Counted from the stretch's first letter, positions 8,318-16,603 are shown. The stretch: 64,000 bases of DNA from Streptomyces beihaiensis (GCF_026274175.1 NZ_JAPHNL010000146.1:1-64000), one strand, 5' to 3'. Numbers and translations: made by a program. The notes: generated by a model not told the origin, from the sequence alone.

Positions 8318-9310
8318 TCAGCGGACCGACGGCGGCAGCGAGGAGGTCATCGGCAGGGCCGCTCGGACCGCGGTCAGGCCGGATGCCGCCCCGCGCCCAC
8401 CGGGCGAGATCCCCTCGGGCTCCCCGTACGAGTCGGCAGCCGTGGGCCGTATCAGAGGGGAGAGGCGTGCCGCTCCGGAGAGGAGGGGGGTCGCGAACGG
8501 GTAGGCGGCGTCCTCCGCGTGCCCGCCGCCGGGCAACAGCGGCCCTCCGGCGTCGACGGATGTCACCGGTCCCGGCGCCGCGACCGTCAGGGCGCCGCCG
8601 CCTCTGCCGAGCAGCGGGCTGGGCTTGGACGACGAGCGGCGCCGCTGGCCTTCGGACATGGTCACGGCTGCCGCCGACTGGCTGCCCAGGGGCACGGCAT
8701 TGCTTCCCGCGCCACTGCCGCGCGCCCCCGCCCCGTCCGCCGAGACGCCCGTCGAGACGCCGCCGAGCGCGACCGCCGCGAGCGAGACCGCCCCGGCCGC
8801 CGCGAACGCGAAACGGCGCCCGCGCGAGGCCCGGTCGCCGTCATGACGGCCGGAACGGCCGACCTCGTGGATACGGAAACCGCGACCGCTGGGCAGCACC
8901 GCGGCGTGCGCGGCGGACGGCGCGTAGCCGAACGGTTCGGGGTCTACGTCGAAGACTCCCTGCCCGAAGCCCCGTACGGCCCCGAGGCCCCGGCCGGAGT
9001 CGAGACCTGTGCCCCCGAAGGGTGGAACACCACGGTCGCCGTCACCTCCCGATCCCGAGGGGAGGCTCTGGAGGCGGGCGAGGAAGTTCTCGGAAGGCGG
9101 TGGCGGGGCGGCCTCGGCGAAGACGTTCTTCAGGCGGCGCTGTGCGTCCGCCTCGGACTTGCACCTCGCGCAGGTCGCCAGATGCGCGAGGACCCGCTCG
9201 CGGGCGTCATGGTCCAACTCGCCGTCGACCAGCGCGGCCAGACGGTCCCCCAGGTGCTCGTCGGCCGCCGCCGTCTGACGCCCGGCAGGATTGAGACGTG
9301 ATCCACTCAC
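8318..9310 (-). CDS. zinc-dependent anti-sigma factor (ZAS/RseA-like) with membrane helix
   Basis: The protein has 330 residues. The N-terminal ZAS fold has the HxxxCxxC motif at His43, Cys47 and Cys50 (AHLATCARC), the zinc site of RsrA/RseA-type anti-sigma factors. A Gly-rich linker is followed by one membrane helix (about 167-190, [18 protein letters not shown]) and an extracellular Gly/Ser-rich domain. It should hold the co-encoded ECF sigma factor at the membrane until stress releases it. Its GTG start overlaps the sigma stop codon as GTGA, so translation is coupled and stoichiometry likely fixed. HtrA, encoded next, is a candidate partner in its control. A true partner site has not been seen. 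Confidence 0.9.
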   Translation of the reverse strand: MSGSRLNPAGRQTAAADEHLGDRLAALVDGELDHDARERVLAHLATCARCKSEADAQRRLKNVFAEAAPPPPSENFLARLQSLPSGSGGDGDRGVPPFGGTGLDSGRGLGAVRGFGQGVFDVDPEPFGYAPSAAHAAVLPSGRGFRIHEVGRSGRHDGDRASRGRRFAFAAAGAVSLAAVALGGVSTGVSADGAGARGSGAGSNAVPLGSQSAAAVTMSEGQRRRSSSKPSPLLGRGGGALTVAAPGPVTSVDAGGPLLPGGGHAEDAAYPFATPLLSGAARLSPLIRPTAADSYGEPEGISPGGRGAASGLTAVRAALPMTSSLPPSVR

Positions 9311-10083
9311 GCGGTCGCGCCCCCTGCTCCGAGGACGGGGATCCCCGTGGCCGCGAGGGTGCGCCGCTCGGCGCGCGCTTCGGGCGAGCGGTGCTGCAGC
9401 GCCTTGCGCAGCTGCGAGCGGCCGCGGTGGATACGGCTGCGGACCGTGCCAAGCTTCACACCCAGCGTCGCGGCGATCTCCTCGTAGGAGAGGCCCTCGA
9501 TGTCGCAGAGGACGACGGCGGCGCGGAACTCGGGCGCCAGCGTGTCCAGGGCCTGCTGGACGTCGGCGTCGAAGTGCGCGTCGTTGAAGACCTGCTGCGG
9601 CGACGGCTCACGGCTGGGCAACCGCTCGGCCGCGTCGTCCCCGAGCGCGTCGAAACGGATGCGCTGCTTGCGGCGGACCATGTCGAGGAACAGGTTCGTG
9701 GTGATCCGGTGCAGCCAGCCCTCGAACGTGCCGGGCGTGTACGTGGACAGCGAGCGGAAGACACGGACGAAGACCTCCTGCGTGAGGTCCTCGGCGTCGT
9801 GCTGATTGCCCGTCAGGCGGTACGCGAGCCGGTAGACACGGGCGCTGTGGGTGCTGACGATCTCCTCCCAGGTGGGCGGAGTCCACGCCTGCGATTCCGC
9901 ATCAGCGGCAAAGGTCGCGGTCTGCTGCGCGGAGTCAACGGTGCGGATTCGGTCAGCGGTGTCGGTCACGGATTTCGGCTCACCCGCTGACCTGAGAAGG
10001 CGCCGGAGCACTCCTCCCCGATCGACGCGCGCAGCCGCACCTCCCCTGTCGGCTCTGGTGGTGTCCAGTGGAGCCCCTACCAT
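9307..10083 (-). CDS. ECF RNA polymerase sigma factor, SigE-like
   Basis: The protein has 258 residues. A 70-residue N-terminal extension precedes sigma region 2 ([20 protein letters not shown], about 85-103) and region 4 ([20 protein letters not shown] in the C-terminal third). The arrangement sigma, ZAS anti-sigma, HtrA, TatB with a divergent O-methyltransferase matches the mycobacterial sigE locus, so the envelope-stress role is inferred from synteny. It is not the S. coelicolor gene called sigE. ATG 10083 has GAGGTGG upstream; the open frame reaches further upstream but shows no family similarity there. A GGGAACTC-N15-CGTTC element 88-115 bases upstream suggests autoregulation. Confidence 0.94.
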   Translation of the reverse strand: MVGAPLDTTRADRGGAAARVDRGGVLRRLLRSAGEPKSVTDTADRIRTVDSAQQTATFAADAESQAWTPPTWEEIVSTHSARVYRLAYRLTGNQHDAEDLTQEVFVRVFRSLSTYTPGTFEGWLHRITTNLFLDMVRRKQRIRFDALGDDAAERLPSREPSPQQVFNDAHFDADVQQALDTLAPEFRAAVVLCDIEGLSYEEIAATLGVKLGTVRSRIHRGRSQLRKALQHRSPEARAERRTLAATGIPVLGAGGATA

Positions 10084-10170
10084 AACCACCTCGCCCGTTA
10101 GCTCCGGATAAGCGTTTTTACTCAGATTTGCCGGACGGTCGTCCCGGCCGGCTCTGTCCCCTCGCTTCTT

Positions 10171-10198
10171 TGAACGCCCGGTCCCATCTGCGAGTTCC
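10171..10198 (-). promoter_or_regulatory. ECF-type promoter of the sigma factor gene
   Basis: Reading on the minus strand, GGGAACTC is followed by 15 bases and CGTTC. This is close to the GGGAAC / CGTT pair described for mycobacterial SigE promoters. It lies about 88-115 bases before the sigma start and inside the divergent intergenic region. Confidence 0.6.
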
Positions 10199-10251
10199 CG
10201 CCGCCAACGGATAAAGTCACGCGCAGGCATCCACGGGGACAGGAGAGGGCC

Positions 10252-10929
10252 ATTACCGGCAACCGGCAGACGAGCTGGGCGTTCGCCGACGCCTTTGTCG
10301 CCGAGGACGACGCGCTGCGCTGGGCCCGCGACCGGGCCCGCGAGATCGGGCTGCGTTCGGTGTCCCCGGGTGCGGGCGCCGCGCTGCGCATGCTCGCCGC
10401 CACGGCCGGCGCGAAGGCGGTCGCCGAGATCGGCACGGGGACCGGGGTGTCCGGAATCCACCTGTTGCACGGGATGCGGCCCGACGGGGTGCTCACCACC
10501 GTGGACCCGGAGCCGGAGCGGCAGCAGTTCGCCCGGCAGGCGTTTCGCGAGGCCGGCTTCGCCAGCAACCGGGCCCGGTTCATCCCCGGGCGGGCGCTGG
10601 AGGTGCTGCCGCGGCTCGCGGACAGCGGATACGACCTCGTGTTCTGCGACGGTGACCGTACGGAGTGCCTCGACTACCTCGCTGAATCGTTGCGCCTGTT
10701 GCGGCCGGGCGGGCTCGTCTGCTTCGAGGGAGTCTTCGCCGACGGGCGGACCATGGGCTCGGGCCCGCAACCCGTGGAGGTCGTACGGCTTCGGGAGCTG
10801 CTGCGGGCCGTGCGCGAGAGCACCGACCTGGTGCCGTCGCTGCTCCCGGTCGGCGACGGGCTTCTGTGCGCCACGAAACGCCAGGGGTCGCCCGGCGGCT
10901 CAGGCCGGACCGGCGCGGCCGGGACCTGA
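10252..10929 (+). CDS. class I SAM-dependent O-methyltransferase (apparent ATT start)
   Basis: The protein has 225 residues and belongs to the O-methyltransferase family 3 type. The SAM-binding glycine loop is [13 protein letters not shown], the acidic residue follows in [10 protein letters not shown], and [10 protein letters not shown] marks the metal/SAM-side motif. Conserved sequence reads back to [20 protein letters not shown], but the frame between the upstream stop (10171) and this segment has no ATG, GTG, TTG or CTG. The best start is ATT at 10252, three bases after AGGAGAGGG. The next standard start is GTG 10360, which would delete the N-terminal helix. It is divergent from the sigma gene, as Rv1220c is from mycobacterial sigE. 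The substrate is unknown. Confidence 0.88.
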   Translation: MTGNRQTSWAFADAFVAEDDALRWARDRAREIGLRSVSPGAGAALRMLAATAGAKAVAEIGTGTGVSGIHLLHGMRPDGVLTTVDPEPERQQFARQAFREAGFASNRARFIPGRALEVLPRLADSGYDLVFCDGDRTECLDYLAESLRLLRPGGLVCFEGVFADGRTMGSGPQPVEVVRLRELLRAVRESTDLVPSLLPVGDGLLCATKRQGSPGGSGRTGAAGT

Positions 10930-11027
10930 CGAGATCCGCCGGAGCGCGCGCGTCACCGTCGTGGGCGGGTCACATCGCGCGGCGGAGCCGTAGCGGCGCC
11001 CGAGCCCGGCTCCCGGCAGCCGACGCA

Positions 11028-11064
11028 CGACTGCCCCGGCACCCGATGTGTGCCGAGGCAGTCG
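11028..11064. terminator. bidirectional hairpin terminator
   Basis: CGACTGCC-C-CGGCAC pairs with GTGCCG-A-GGCAGTCG around a seven-base loop, giving 14 pairs with one mismatch. It lies between the convergent methyltransferase gene and the DUF3117 gene. Confidence 0.8.
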
Positions 11065-11086
11065 AAAAGGTATGGTCGCTGTCGCG

Positions 11087-11254
11087 TCAGCCGACGACCT
11101 TCTTCAGGGCGTCGCCGAGGGCATCGGCCTCGTCCGGCGTCAGCTCGACCACGAGCCGACCGCCGCCTTCGAGCGGAACGCGCATGACGATGCCCCGCCC
11201 CTCCTTGGTCACCTCGAGCGGGCCGTCACCCGTTCGCGGCTTCATGGCCGCCAT
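11087..11254 (-). CDS. DUF3117 small protein
   Basis: The 55-residue protein MAAMKPRTGDGPLEVTKEGR... has the compact DUF3117 pattern, with RVPLEGGGRLVVELTPDEA and a C-terminal helix DALGDALKKVVG. The family is near-universal in actinobacteria and its function is unknown. The ATG has AGGAAGGGGA about eight bases upstream; the open frame extends upstream but without family similarity. It is Rv1211-like by synteny (next to tag, the DivIVA-like gene and folP2). Convergent with the methyltransferase gene. Confidence 0.93.
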   Translation of the reverse strand: MAAMKPRTGDGPLEVTKEGRGIVMRVPLEGGGRLVVELTPDEADALGDALKKVVG

Positions 11255-11573
11255 GCTCGTTCCCCTTCCTGAAACCAGCTCATCGTCAGCCGACGGCCCT
11301 CTGGACGGGCACACGTCACCGGCATCGAACACATTGCTTCCAGGCCATTATCCCGCATCCTCGGACCCGATGACCAACATCAGTAGGCATCGCTTGCGCA
11401 ACGCGCTTGAGCAAAACCACTCAATTCGGCGATGTGGCTGCGATACTGCGCCGCCTTCGCACCCGATCCGCGAGGGAATTGTTTGACGCAGGTCACATGC
11501 CCGGCCGCTCCCAAGGCGCGTGATCTCCGTCATGCTGAGACGGACGACTGAGCAACCGCATAGGAGGCGTTCC
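11255..11573. other. 319-base divergent intergenic region
   Basis: No coding sequence is credible here. It holds the DUF3117 promoter side (GATAAT on the minus strand near 11346-11351), a pair of TTGnGCAA boxes at 11394-11414, and the ribosome site TAGGAGG of the enoyl-CoA hydratase gene. Confidence 0.6.
11394..11414. promoter_or_regulatory. paired TTGnGCAA boxes
   Basis: The palindrome TTGCGCAA (11394-11401) and its near copy TTGAGCAA (11407-11414) recur exactly 13 bases apart, each preceded by GC. They lie about 140 bases upstream of the DUF3117 gene and 160 upstream of the hydratase gene. A dimeric regulator site is possible; no known consensus is claimed. Confidence 0.35.
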
Positions 11574-12377
11574 ATGGCCGACACCGTGCTCTTCGAGGTG
11601 AGCGACGGGCTCGCGACGATCACGCTGAACCGCCCCGAGGCGATGAACGCGATGAACACCGAGTCCAAGGTCGCCCTCCGCGACGCGCTGCGGGCGGCCG
11701 CCGACGACGACTCCGTACGGGCCGTGCTGCTCACGGCCGCGGGTGACCGCGCGTTCTGCGTCGGGCAGGACCTCAAGGAGCACATCGGGACGCTGCGGGC
11801 CGACCGGGAGGCCGGGCAGGGCACGACGATGAGCACCGTGCGCGAGCACTACAACCCGATCGTGCGTGCGCTGACCGGTATGCCCAAGCCCGTCGTGGCC
11901 GCCGTGAACGGTGTGGCGGCCGGTGCGGGTTTCGGGTTCGCGCTCGCCGCCGACTACCGGATCGTCGCGGACACGGCGTCGTTCAACACGTCGTTCGCCG
12001 GCGTGGCGCTGAGCGCCGACTCCGGGGTCTCCTGGACGCTGCCGCGGCTGATCGGCCCCGGCCGGGCCACGGATCTGCTGCTGTTCCCGCGCACCATCTC
12101 GGCGCAGGAGGCGTACGAGCTGGGGGCCGTCAACCGGATCGTGCCCGCGGCCGAGCTGGCGGAGACCGCCAGGGAGCTGGCCCGCACCCTCGCCGAGGGA
12201 CCGACCGTCGCCTACGCGGCGCTCAAGGAATCGGTCGCCTACGCGGCCGACCACTCCCTCGACGAGACGCTCGACAAGGAGGAGGAGATGCAGGCGCGCG
12301 CCGGTTCCTCCGAGGACCACACCATCGCGGTGCAGTCCTTCATCGCCAAGGAGAAGCCGAAGTACCTGGGGCGCTGA
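11574..12377 (+). CDS. enoyl-CoA hydratase/isomerase family protein
   Basis: The protein has 267 residues. It shows the crotonase fold signatures: ATITLNRPEAMNAMN at the N-terminus, the first oxyanion-hole segment AFCVGQDLKEH and the second segment VNGVAAGAGFGFALAADYRI. C-terminal helices end in EDHTIAVQSFIAKEKPKYLG. The catalytic Glu of classic hydratases near position 140 is replaced in this copy by the SFAGVALSADSG region, so the exact reaction (hydratase, isomerase or other) is uncertain. ATG 11574 follows TAGGAGG. Its 3' end overlaps the convergent tag gene by 38 bases, so antisense overlap of the two messages is expected. Confidence 0.9.
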   Translation: MADTVLFEVSDGLATITLNRPEAMNAMNTESKVALRDALRAAADDDSVRAVLLTAAGDRAFCVGQDLKEHIGTLRADREAGQGTTMSTVREHYNPIVRALTGMPKPVVAAVNGVAAGAGFGFALAADYRIVADTASFNTSFAGVALSADSGVSWTLPRLIGPGRATDLLLFPRTISAQEAYELGAVNRIVPAAELAETARELARTLAEGPTVAYAALKESVAYAADHSLDETLDKEEEMQARAGSSEDHTIAVQSFIAKEKPKYLGR

Positions 12378-13014
12378 GGCGGCCCCGCGCGGACCGCACG
12401 GCGCCGCGCGGGTCCTGTCCGGCCGTGCGGGCGCGGACCGTGCAGTCCGCCAGGTGGTCGTCGACCAGCCCGCACGCCTGCATCAGCGCGTACGCGGTCG
12501 TGGGGCCGACGAAGCGCAGGCCCCGCTTCTTGAGCTCCTTGGACAGAGCCTTCGACTCGTCGGTGACCGCCGGTACGTCGCCGACGACGCGGGGCACCGG
12601 GCGGCCGGCGGCGTCGGGGGCGTAGGACCAGATCAGCTCGTCGAGTTCGCCGGGTTGCCAGGTCGCCAGCACGCGCGCGTTGCCGAGCGTGGCGTCGATC
12701 TTGGCCCTGTTGCGGATGATGCCGGTGTCGGCGAGCAGACGCTCGCGGTCGGCGTCGGTGAACACCGCGACATCGGCGATCCGGAACCCGGCGAACGCGG
12801 CCCGGAAGCCCTCGCGGCGGCGCAGGATCGTGATCCAGGAGAGCCCGGACTGGAACGCCTCCAGGGAGATCCGCTCGAACAGCGCGTCGTCACCGTGGAC
12901 CGGGCGGCCCCACTCCTGGTCGTGGTACGCCACGTAGTCCTCGGCCGACAGGCCCCAGGGGCAGCGCAGCCTGCCGTCGGGTCCGGCGACGGCACCTCCG
13001 GTCGGCGCGCTCAC
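12340..13014 (-). CDS. tag: DNA-3-methyladenine glycosylase I
   Basis: The protein has 224 residues. The zinc-snap residues of E. coli Tag are present: Cys18 in RCPW, His31 in YHDQEWG, and a His and Cys in the C-terminal CGLVDDHLADC. The helix-hairpin-helix fold shows in SGLSWITILRRREGFRAAF. It removes 3-methyladenine from alkylated DNA in the cytosol. The GTG start overlaps the stop of the DivIVA-like gene as GTGA, so the two are coupled. A Ser/Pro/Gly-rich tail of about 20 residues extends past the zinc motif and overlaps the hydratase gene. Confidence 0.94.
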   Translation of the reverse strand: MSAPTGGAVAGPDGRLRCPWGLSAEDYVAYHDQEWGRPVHGDDALFERISLEAFQSGLSWITILRRREGFRAAFAGFRIADVAVFTDADRERLLADTGIIRNRAKIDATLGNARVLATWQPGELDELIWSYAPDAAGRPVPRVVGDVPAVTDESKALSKELKKRGLRFVGPTTAYALMQACGLVDDHLADCTVRARTAGQDPRGAVRSARGRLSAPGTSASPWR

Positions 13015-13436
13015 GGCCGGTCCTCCCCCGCGGGCGGCTGGTACTCGGGCGGCGCGAACCCCGTGCCGGGGCCGTACCCGGTGTCGGGCCCGCGGCTCGT
13101 GTCCGGGCCCTGGTCGGCGGGGGGCTGCGGGCGCGTGTGGGCCGCCGTCAGGGCGGACTCCAGCTCGGTGATGCGCGCGTCGCGCCAGTGCAGCTCCGCG
13201 CCGAGGCGGTTCAGGGCGTCGTCGACCTCCGCCATCCGGTAACCGCGCACCGCCGTCGGCAGTCGCAGCGCCGTCACGTCGGCCGGGGCCACCGCGCGGT
13301 CCCGCGGGAGCGGGTCCGCGTAGAACTGGGACGGCTCCTCGCTGAGCGTGCCGCCGTCGCCCCCGCCGAGGACCGCGAGCGTCACCGCCGCGACCACCAC
13401 GACCAGCGCGGCGACCAGAAACAAGAACATAACCAT
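13011..13436 (-). CDS. DivIVA-domain membrane protein
   Basis: The protein has about 141 residues. It begins with one membrane helix (MFLFLVAALVVVVAAVTLAVLGGG). A DivIVA-like segment follows, TALRLPTAVRGYRMAEVDDA, with the GY and VDDALN pattern, then a short coiled coil (GAELHWRDARITELESAL) and a Gly/Pro-rich tail. DivIVA-type proteins recruit partners to curved membrane or septa; the role of this family is unknown. ATG 13436 or the second ATG at 13430 could start it, and neither has a strong ribosome site. It is cotranscribed with tag; Rv1209 occupies the equivalent place in mycobacteria by memory. Confidence 0.82.
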   Translation of the reverse strand: MVMFLFLVAALVVVVAAVTLAVLGGGDGGTLSEEPSQFYADPLPRDRAVAPADVTALRLPTAVRGYRMAEVDDALNRLGAELHWRDARITELESALTAAHTRPQPPADQGPDTSRGPDTGYGPGTGFAPPEYQPPAGEDRP

Positions 13437-13584
13437 CTCTGCCGTCCCCTGGGCTCGACCGGACCGACGCGTGCTCGGCCCGAAACCGTCAGGCACCGAT
13501 CGTGCCATGCCGCACCGACAGTTAAGGTCACAGACGACCGTTCACGCGGGATCCAAAGGGATATCAGAGGGAGAGTCACAGCGG

Positions 13585-14445
13585 ATGCTCAGGCTGGGGC
13601 AGCACACGTTCGACGCTCACGAGCCGGTGATCATGGCGATCGTGAACCGCACCCCGGACTCCTTCTACGACCAGGGCGCCACGTTCCAGGACGAGCCCGC
13701 GCTCGCCCGTGTCGAGCAGGCGGTGGCCGAAGGCGCCGCGATCGTCGACATCGGCGGGGTCAAGGCCGGTCCCGGCGAGGAGGTCGACGCGGCCGAGGAG
13801 GCGCGCCGCACCGTGGGGTTCGTGGCGGAGGTGCGGCGCCGCTTCCCCGACGTGATCATCAGCGTCGACACCTGGCGCCACGAGGTCGGCGAGGCCGTGT
13901 GCGAGGCGGGCGCGGACCTGCTCAACGACGCGTGGGGCGGCGTCGACCCGAAGCTCGCCGAGGTCGCCGCGCGCCACGGGGTGGGCCTGGTGTGCACGCA
14001 CGCGGGCGGCGTCGAGCCGCGCACCCGCCCGCACCGGATCGGCTACGACGACGTCATGGCGGACATCCTGACGGTGACCCTCGGCCTGGCCGAGCGGGCC
14101 GTGGCGCTCGGGGTGCCACGCGAGTCGGTGCTGATCGACCCGGGCCACGACTTCGGCAAGAACACACGGCACTCGCTGGAGGCGACGCGGCGGCTTCCGG
14201 AGATGGTCGGCACGGGGTGGCCGGTGCTCGTCTCGCTCTCCAACAAGGACTTCGTGGGCGAGACCCTCGACAAGCCGGTCAAGGAGCGGGTGATCGGGAC
14301 GCTGGCGACGACGGCGGTGTCGGCGTGGCTGGGGGCGCAGGTCTACCGCGTCCACGAGGTCGCCGAGACCCGCCAGGTCCTGGACATGGTGTCCTCCATC
14401 GCGGGCCACCGGCCCCCGGCGGTGGCCCGCCGGGGACTGGCGTAG
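13585..14445 (+). CDS. folP2: FolP2-like dihydropteroate synthase paralogue, probably not a true DHPS
   Basis: The protein has 286 residues with the pterin-binding TIM barrel. VNRTPDSFYDQ at residues 20-30 replaces the usual NVTPDSFSDGG. The loop that normally reads GESTRPG is GVKAGPG (58-64), so the Ser-Thr-Arg that contacts pABA, pyrophosphate and sulfonamides is missing. DPGHDFGK, LSNKD (usual SRK) and RVHEV complete the barrel. These features match mycobacterial FolP2 (Rv1207), reported not to have DHPS activity. The true reaction is unknown. ATG 13585 has GAGGGAGAG upstream. The gene neighbours the DivIVA-like and tag genes as in mycobacteria. Confidence 0.9.
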   Translation: MLRLGQHTFDAHEPVIMAIVNRTPDSFYDQGATFQDEPALARVEQAVAEGAAIVDIGGVKAGPGEEVDAAEEARRTVGFVAEVRRRFPDVIISVDTWRHEVGEAVCEAGADLLNDAWGGVDPKLAEVAARHGVGLVCTHAGGVEPRTRPHRIGYDDVMADILTVTLGLAERAVALGVPRESVLIDPGHDFGKNTRHSLEATRRLPEMVGTGWPVLVSLSNKDFVGETLDKPVKERVIGTLATTAVSAWLGAQVYRVHEVAETRQVLDMVSSIAGHRPPAVARRGLA

Positions 14446-14487
14446 CCACGACAGCACCGGCGCCAGGGCCGGCCCCGCGTCTCCCAC

Positions 14488-14511
14488 GGCCGCGGCCCTG
14501 TCGCCGCGGCC
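14488..14511. terminator. bidirectional hairpin terminator
   Basis: GGCCGCGGC and GCCGCGGCC pair perfectly over 9 bp around CCTGTC. It is the only strong hairpin between convergent folP2 and the LOG-family gene. Confidence 0.65.
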
Positions 14512-14523
14512 CCATGGCCGTGG

Positions 14524-15270
14524 CTAGTGCCCGGTCTCCTTGCTGACCAGGGAGATGGCCTCCTCCACGTCGTCGGTGACGTGGAACAGCAGCAGGTCCG
14601 CGTGGCTGGCCTTGCCCTGGGCGATCACGGTGTGCCTGAGCCAGTCGACGAGGCCGCCCCAGTACTCGCTGCCGAACAGGACGATGGGGAAGCGTGTCAC
14701 CTTCCTGGTCTGGACGAGGGTGAGCGCCTCGAAGAGTTCGTCCAGGGTGCCGAGTCCGCCGGGCAGCACGACGAACCCGCGCGCGTACTTCACGAACATG
14801 GTCTTGCGGACGAAGAAGTAACGGAAGTTCAGGCCGAGGTCGACATACGGGTTGAGCCCCTGTTCGAAGGGGAGCTCGATGCCCAGGCCGACCGAGATGC
14901 CCTTGGCCTCGGTGGCGCCCTGGTTGGCCGCCTGCATGGCGCCCGGCCCGCCGCCGGTGATCACCCCGAACCCGGCCTCGACCAGGGCCTTGCCGATGGC
15001 CACGCCGGCCTCGTACTCGGGCGTGCCCTCGGGTGTCCTGGCGGAGCCGAAGACGCTGATCGCGGGCGGCAGTTCGGCGAGGGTGCCGAAGCCCTCGATG
15101 AACTCCGACTGGATCCGCAGGACCCGCCACGGGTCCGTGTGCACCCACTCCGTGGGGCCCTTCGTGTCGAGCAGACGCTGATCGGTCGTGCCGGGCTGCA
15201 CTCGCGCACCTCGGCGGATCACCGGGCCGAGGTGCTGCTCCTTGGGAGTCCTGCCCTCCGGGTTGCTCAT
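14524..15270 (-). CDS. LOG-family (TIGR00730) nucleotide 5'-monophosphate phosphoribohydrolase
   Basis: The protein has 248 residues. A Rossmann-like start AISVFGSARTPEG is followed by VITGGGPGAMQAANQGA and the family signature PGGLGTLDELFEAL, with the catalytic Arg and Glu of LOG enzymes within this segment. Members cleave cytokinin-type nucleotides or AMP to base and ribose phosphate; the natural substrate in bacteria is unclear. ATG 15270 has GGAAGGGAG eight bases upstream. The homologue Rv1205 lies near folP2 in mycobacteria. Confidence 0.92.
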   Translation of the reverse strand: MSNPEGRTPKEQHLGPVIRRGARVQPGTTDQRLLDTKGPTEWVHTDPWRVLRIQSEFIEGFGTLAELPPAISVFGSARTPEGTPEYEAGVAIGKALVEAGFGVITGGGPGAMQAANQGATEAKGISVGLGIELPFEQGLNPYVDLGLNFRYFFVRKTMFVKYARGFVVLPGGLGTLDELFEALTLVQTRKVTRFPIVLFGSEYWGGLVDWLRHTVIAQGKASHADLLLFHVTDDVEEAISLVSKETGH

Positions 15271-15365
15271 CGTCCGCTCCCTTCCTGCGTGGTCGTCACG
15301 CTTCGTGGAGCAAGGGTATGTCTACGTGACGTCCACGCGGGTTACGGACGAGGGATCTTCGGATG

Positions 15366-16445
15366 TCAGCTGGTCAGCCAGGCGGCGAGGCGCTTTTCGG
15401 TCTCCAGGACGATCGCCGTGTCGACACGCTCGTCGACCTTGTGCGCGTAGATCGGATTTCCGGGGCCGTAGTTGACGGCGGGCACGCCGAGCGCGCTGAA
15501 CCTGGAGACGTCGGTCCAGCCGAACTTGGGGCGTGGTTCGCCGCCCACGGCGGCCAGGAACGCGGCCGCCGCCGGGTGTGTCAGGCCGGGCCTTGCGCCG
15601 CCGGTGTGGTCGTCGACGACGAACTCCTCGATGGCGCAGTCGGCGAAGAAGTCCCGTACGAACTGTTCGGCCTCGGCCATGGTGCGGTCGGGCGCGTAGC
15701 GGAAGTTGACCGTGACGGCGCAGGCGTCGGGGATGACGTTGGTGGCGACGCCGCCCTCGATGCGGACGGCGTTGAGGCCCTCGTGGAACTCCAGGCCGTC
15801 GACGACCGGCCTGCGCGGCGCGTAGGCGGCGAGCTTGGCCAGGATGGGCGCGGCGGCGTGGATGGCGTTGTGGCCCATCCACGCGCGCGCGGAGTGGGCG
15901 CGCTCGCCCTTGGTCTTCAGAATGACGCGCAGGGTGCCCTGGCAGCCGCCCTCGACGAGGCCCTCGGTGCCCTCCAGGAGGATCGCGAAGTCGCCCTCAA
16001 GCCAGTCGGGGTGGGCGTCGGCGACGTGGCCGAGGCCGTTGAGGTGCGCGGCGACCTCTTCGTTGTCGTAGAAGACGAAGGTCAGGTCGCGGTTGGGCTC
16101 GGTGACGGTCTGCGCGATGCGCAGCTGGACCGCGACGCCGGACTTCATGTCGGTGGTTCCGCAGCCCCACAGGATGCCGTCGTCGTCCAGCCGGGAGGGC
16201 ACGTTGTCGGCGATGGGGACGGTGTCGATGTGCCCGGCGAGGATGATCCGTTCCGCGCGGCCCAGGTTCGTGCGCGCGACCACGTTGTTGCCGTGCCGGT
16301 CGACCGTGAGGTGCGGCAGGGCGCGCAGCGCGGACTCGACGGCGTCGGCCAGCTCCTTCTCGCTTCCGCTGGGCGACGGGAAGTCGACGAGCTGGGCGGT
16401 GAGGCGGGCGGCGTCCTGGGTGAGGTCAAGGGCAGAGCGGTCCAT
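15366..16445 (-). CDS. dapE: succinyl-diaminopimelate desuccinylase
   Basis: The protein has 359 residues of the M20 metallopeptidase family. Metal ligands and catalytic residues are visible: His72 and Asp74 in GHIDTVP, Asp99 in TTDMKSG, and Glu129/Glu130 in FYDNEEV. GWTDVSRF and YAHKVDER match the C-terminal metal and substrate sites. It releases LL-diaminopimelate from its succinyl form for cell wall and lysine synthesis in the cytosol. The ATG is preceded at six bases by TAGGGT with no ribosome site, so the message is probably leaderless. DapC is encoded about 2 kb away on the same strand. Confidence 0.95.
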   Translation of the reverse strand: MDRSALDLTQDAARLTAQLVDFPSPSGSEKELADAVESALRALPHLTVDRHGNNVVARTNLGRAERIILAGHIDTVPIADNVPSRLDDDGILWGCGTTDMKSGVAVQLRIAQTVTEPNRDLTFVFYDNEEVAAHLNGLGHVADAHPDWLEGDFAILLEGTEGLVEGGCQGTLRVILKTKGERAHSARAWMGHNAIHAAAPILAKLAAYAPRRPVVDGLEFHEGLNAVRIEGGVATNVIPDACAVTVNFRYAPDRTMAEAEQFVRDFFADCAIEEFVVDDHTGGARPGLTHPAAAAFLAAVGGEPRPKFGWTDVSRFSALGVPAVNYGPGNPIYAHKVDERVDTAIVLETEKRLAAWLTS

Positions 16446-16451
16446 GGGTCG

Positions 16452-16457
16452 ACCCTA
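16452..16457 (-). promoter_or_regulatory. TAGGGT -10 box, leaderless promoter of dapE
   Basis: On the minus strand TAGGGT is followed by exactly six bases (CGACCC) and the dapE ATG. Confidence 0.55.
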
Positions 16458-16591
16458 GCGCCCTGGGGGCGACGGGCCGCCCGGCGTCCAGGGGGTGGTC
16501 CGGTCCGGCCCCAGGAGTGCGGCGCGGGCCGGGAGGCGGGGGGAACGGGCGCGTACCTGTCACCCCTGTCGTCGCTGTCGGCGGGCTCCAG

Positions 16592-16597
16592 TACCTT
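16592..16597 (+). promoter_or_regulatory. TACCTT -10 box, leaderless promoter
   Basis: TACCTT is followed by six bases (GTACGC) and the GTG at 16604. No ribosome site is seen. Confidence 0.5.
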
Positions 16598-16603
16598 GTA
16601 CGC

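Noticed and set aside
9307-10770. N-terminal extension of the sigma factor to 10770
   Set aside because: The extra 229 residues are antisense to the methyltransferase gene and have no sigma similarity; ATG 10083 has a good ribosome site.
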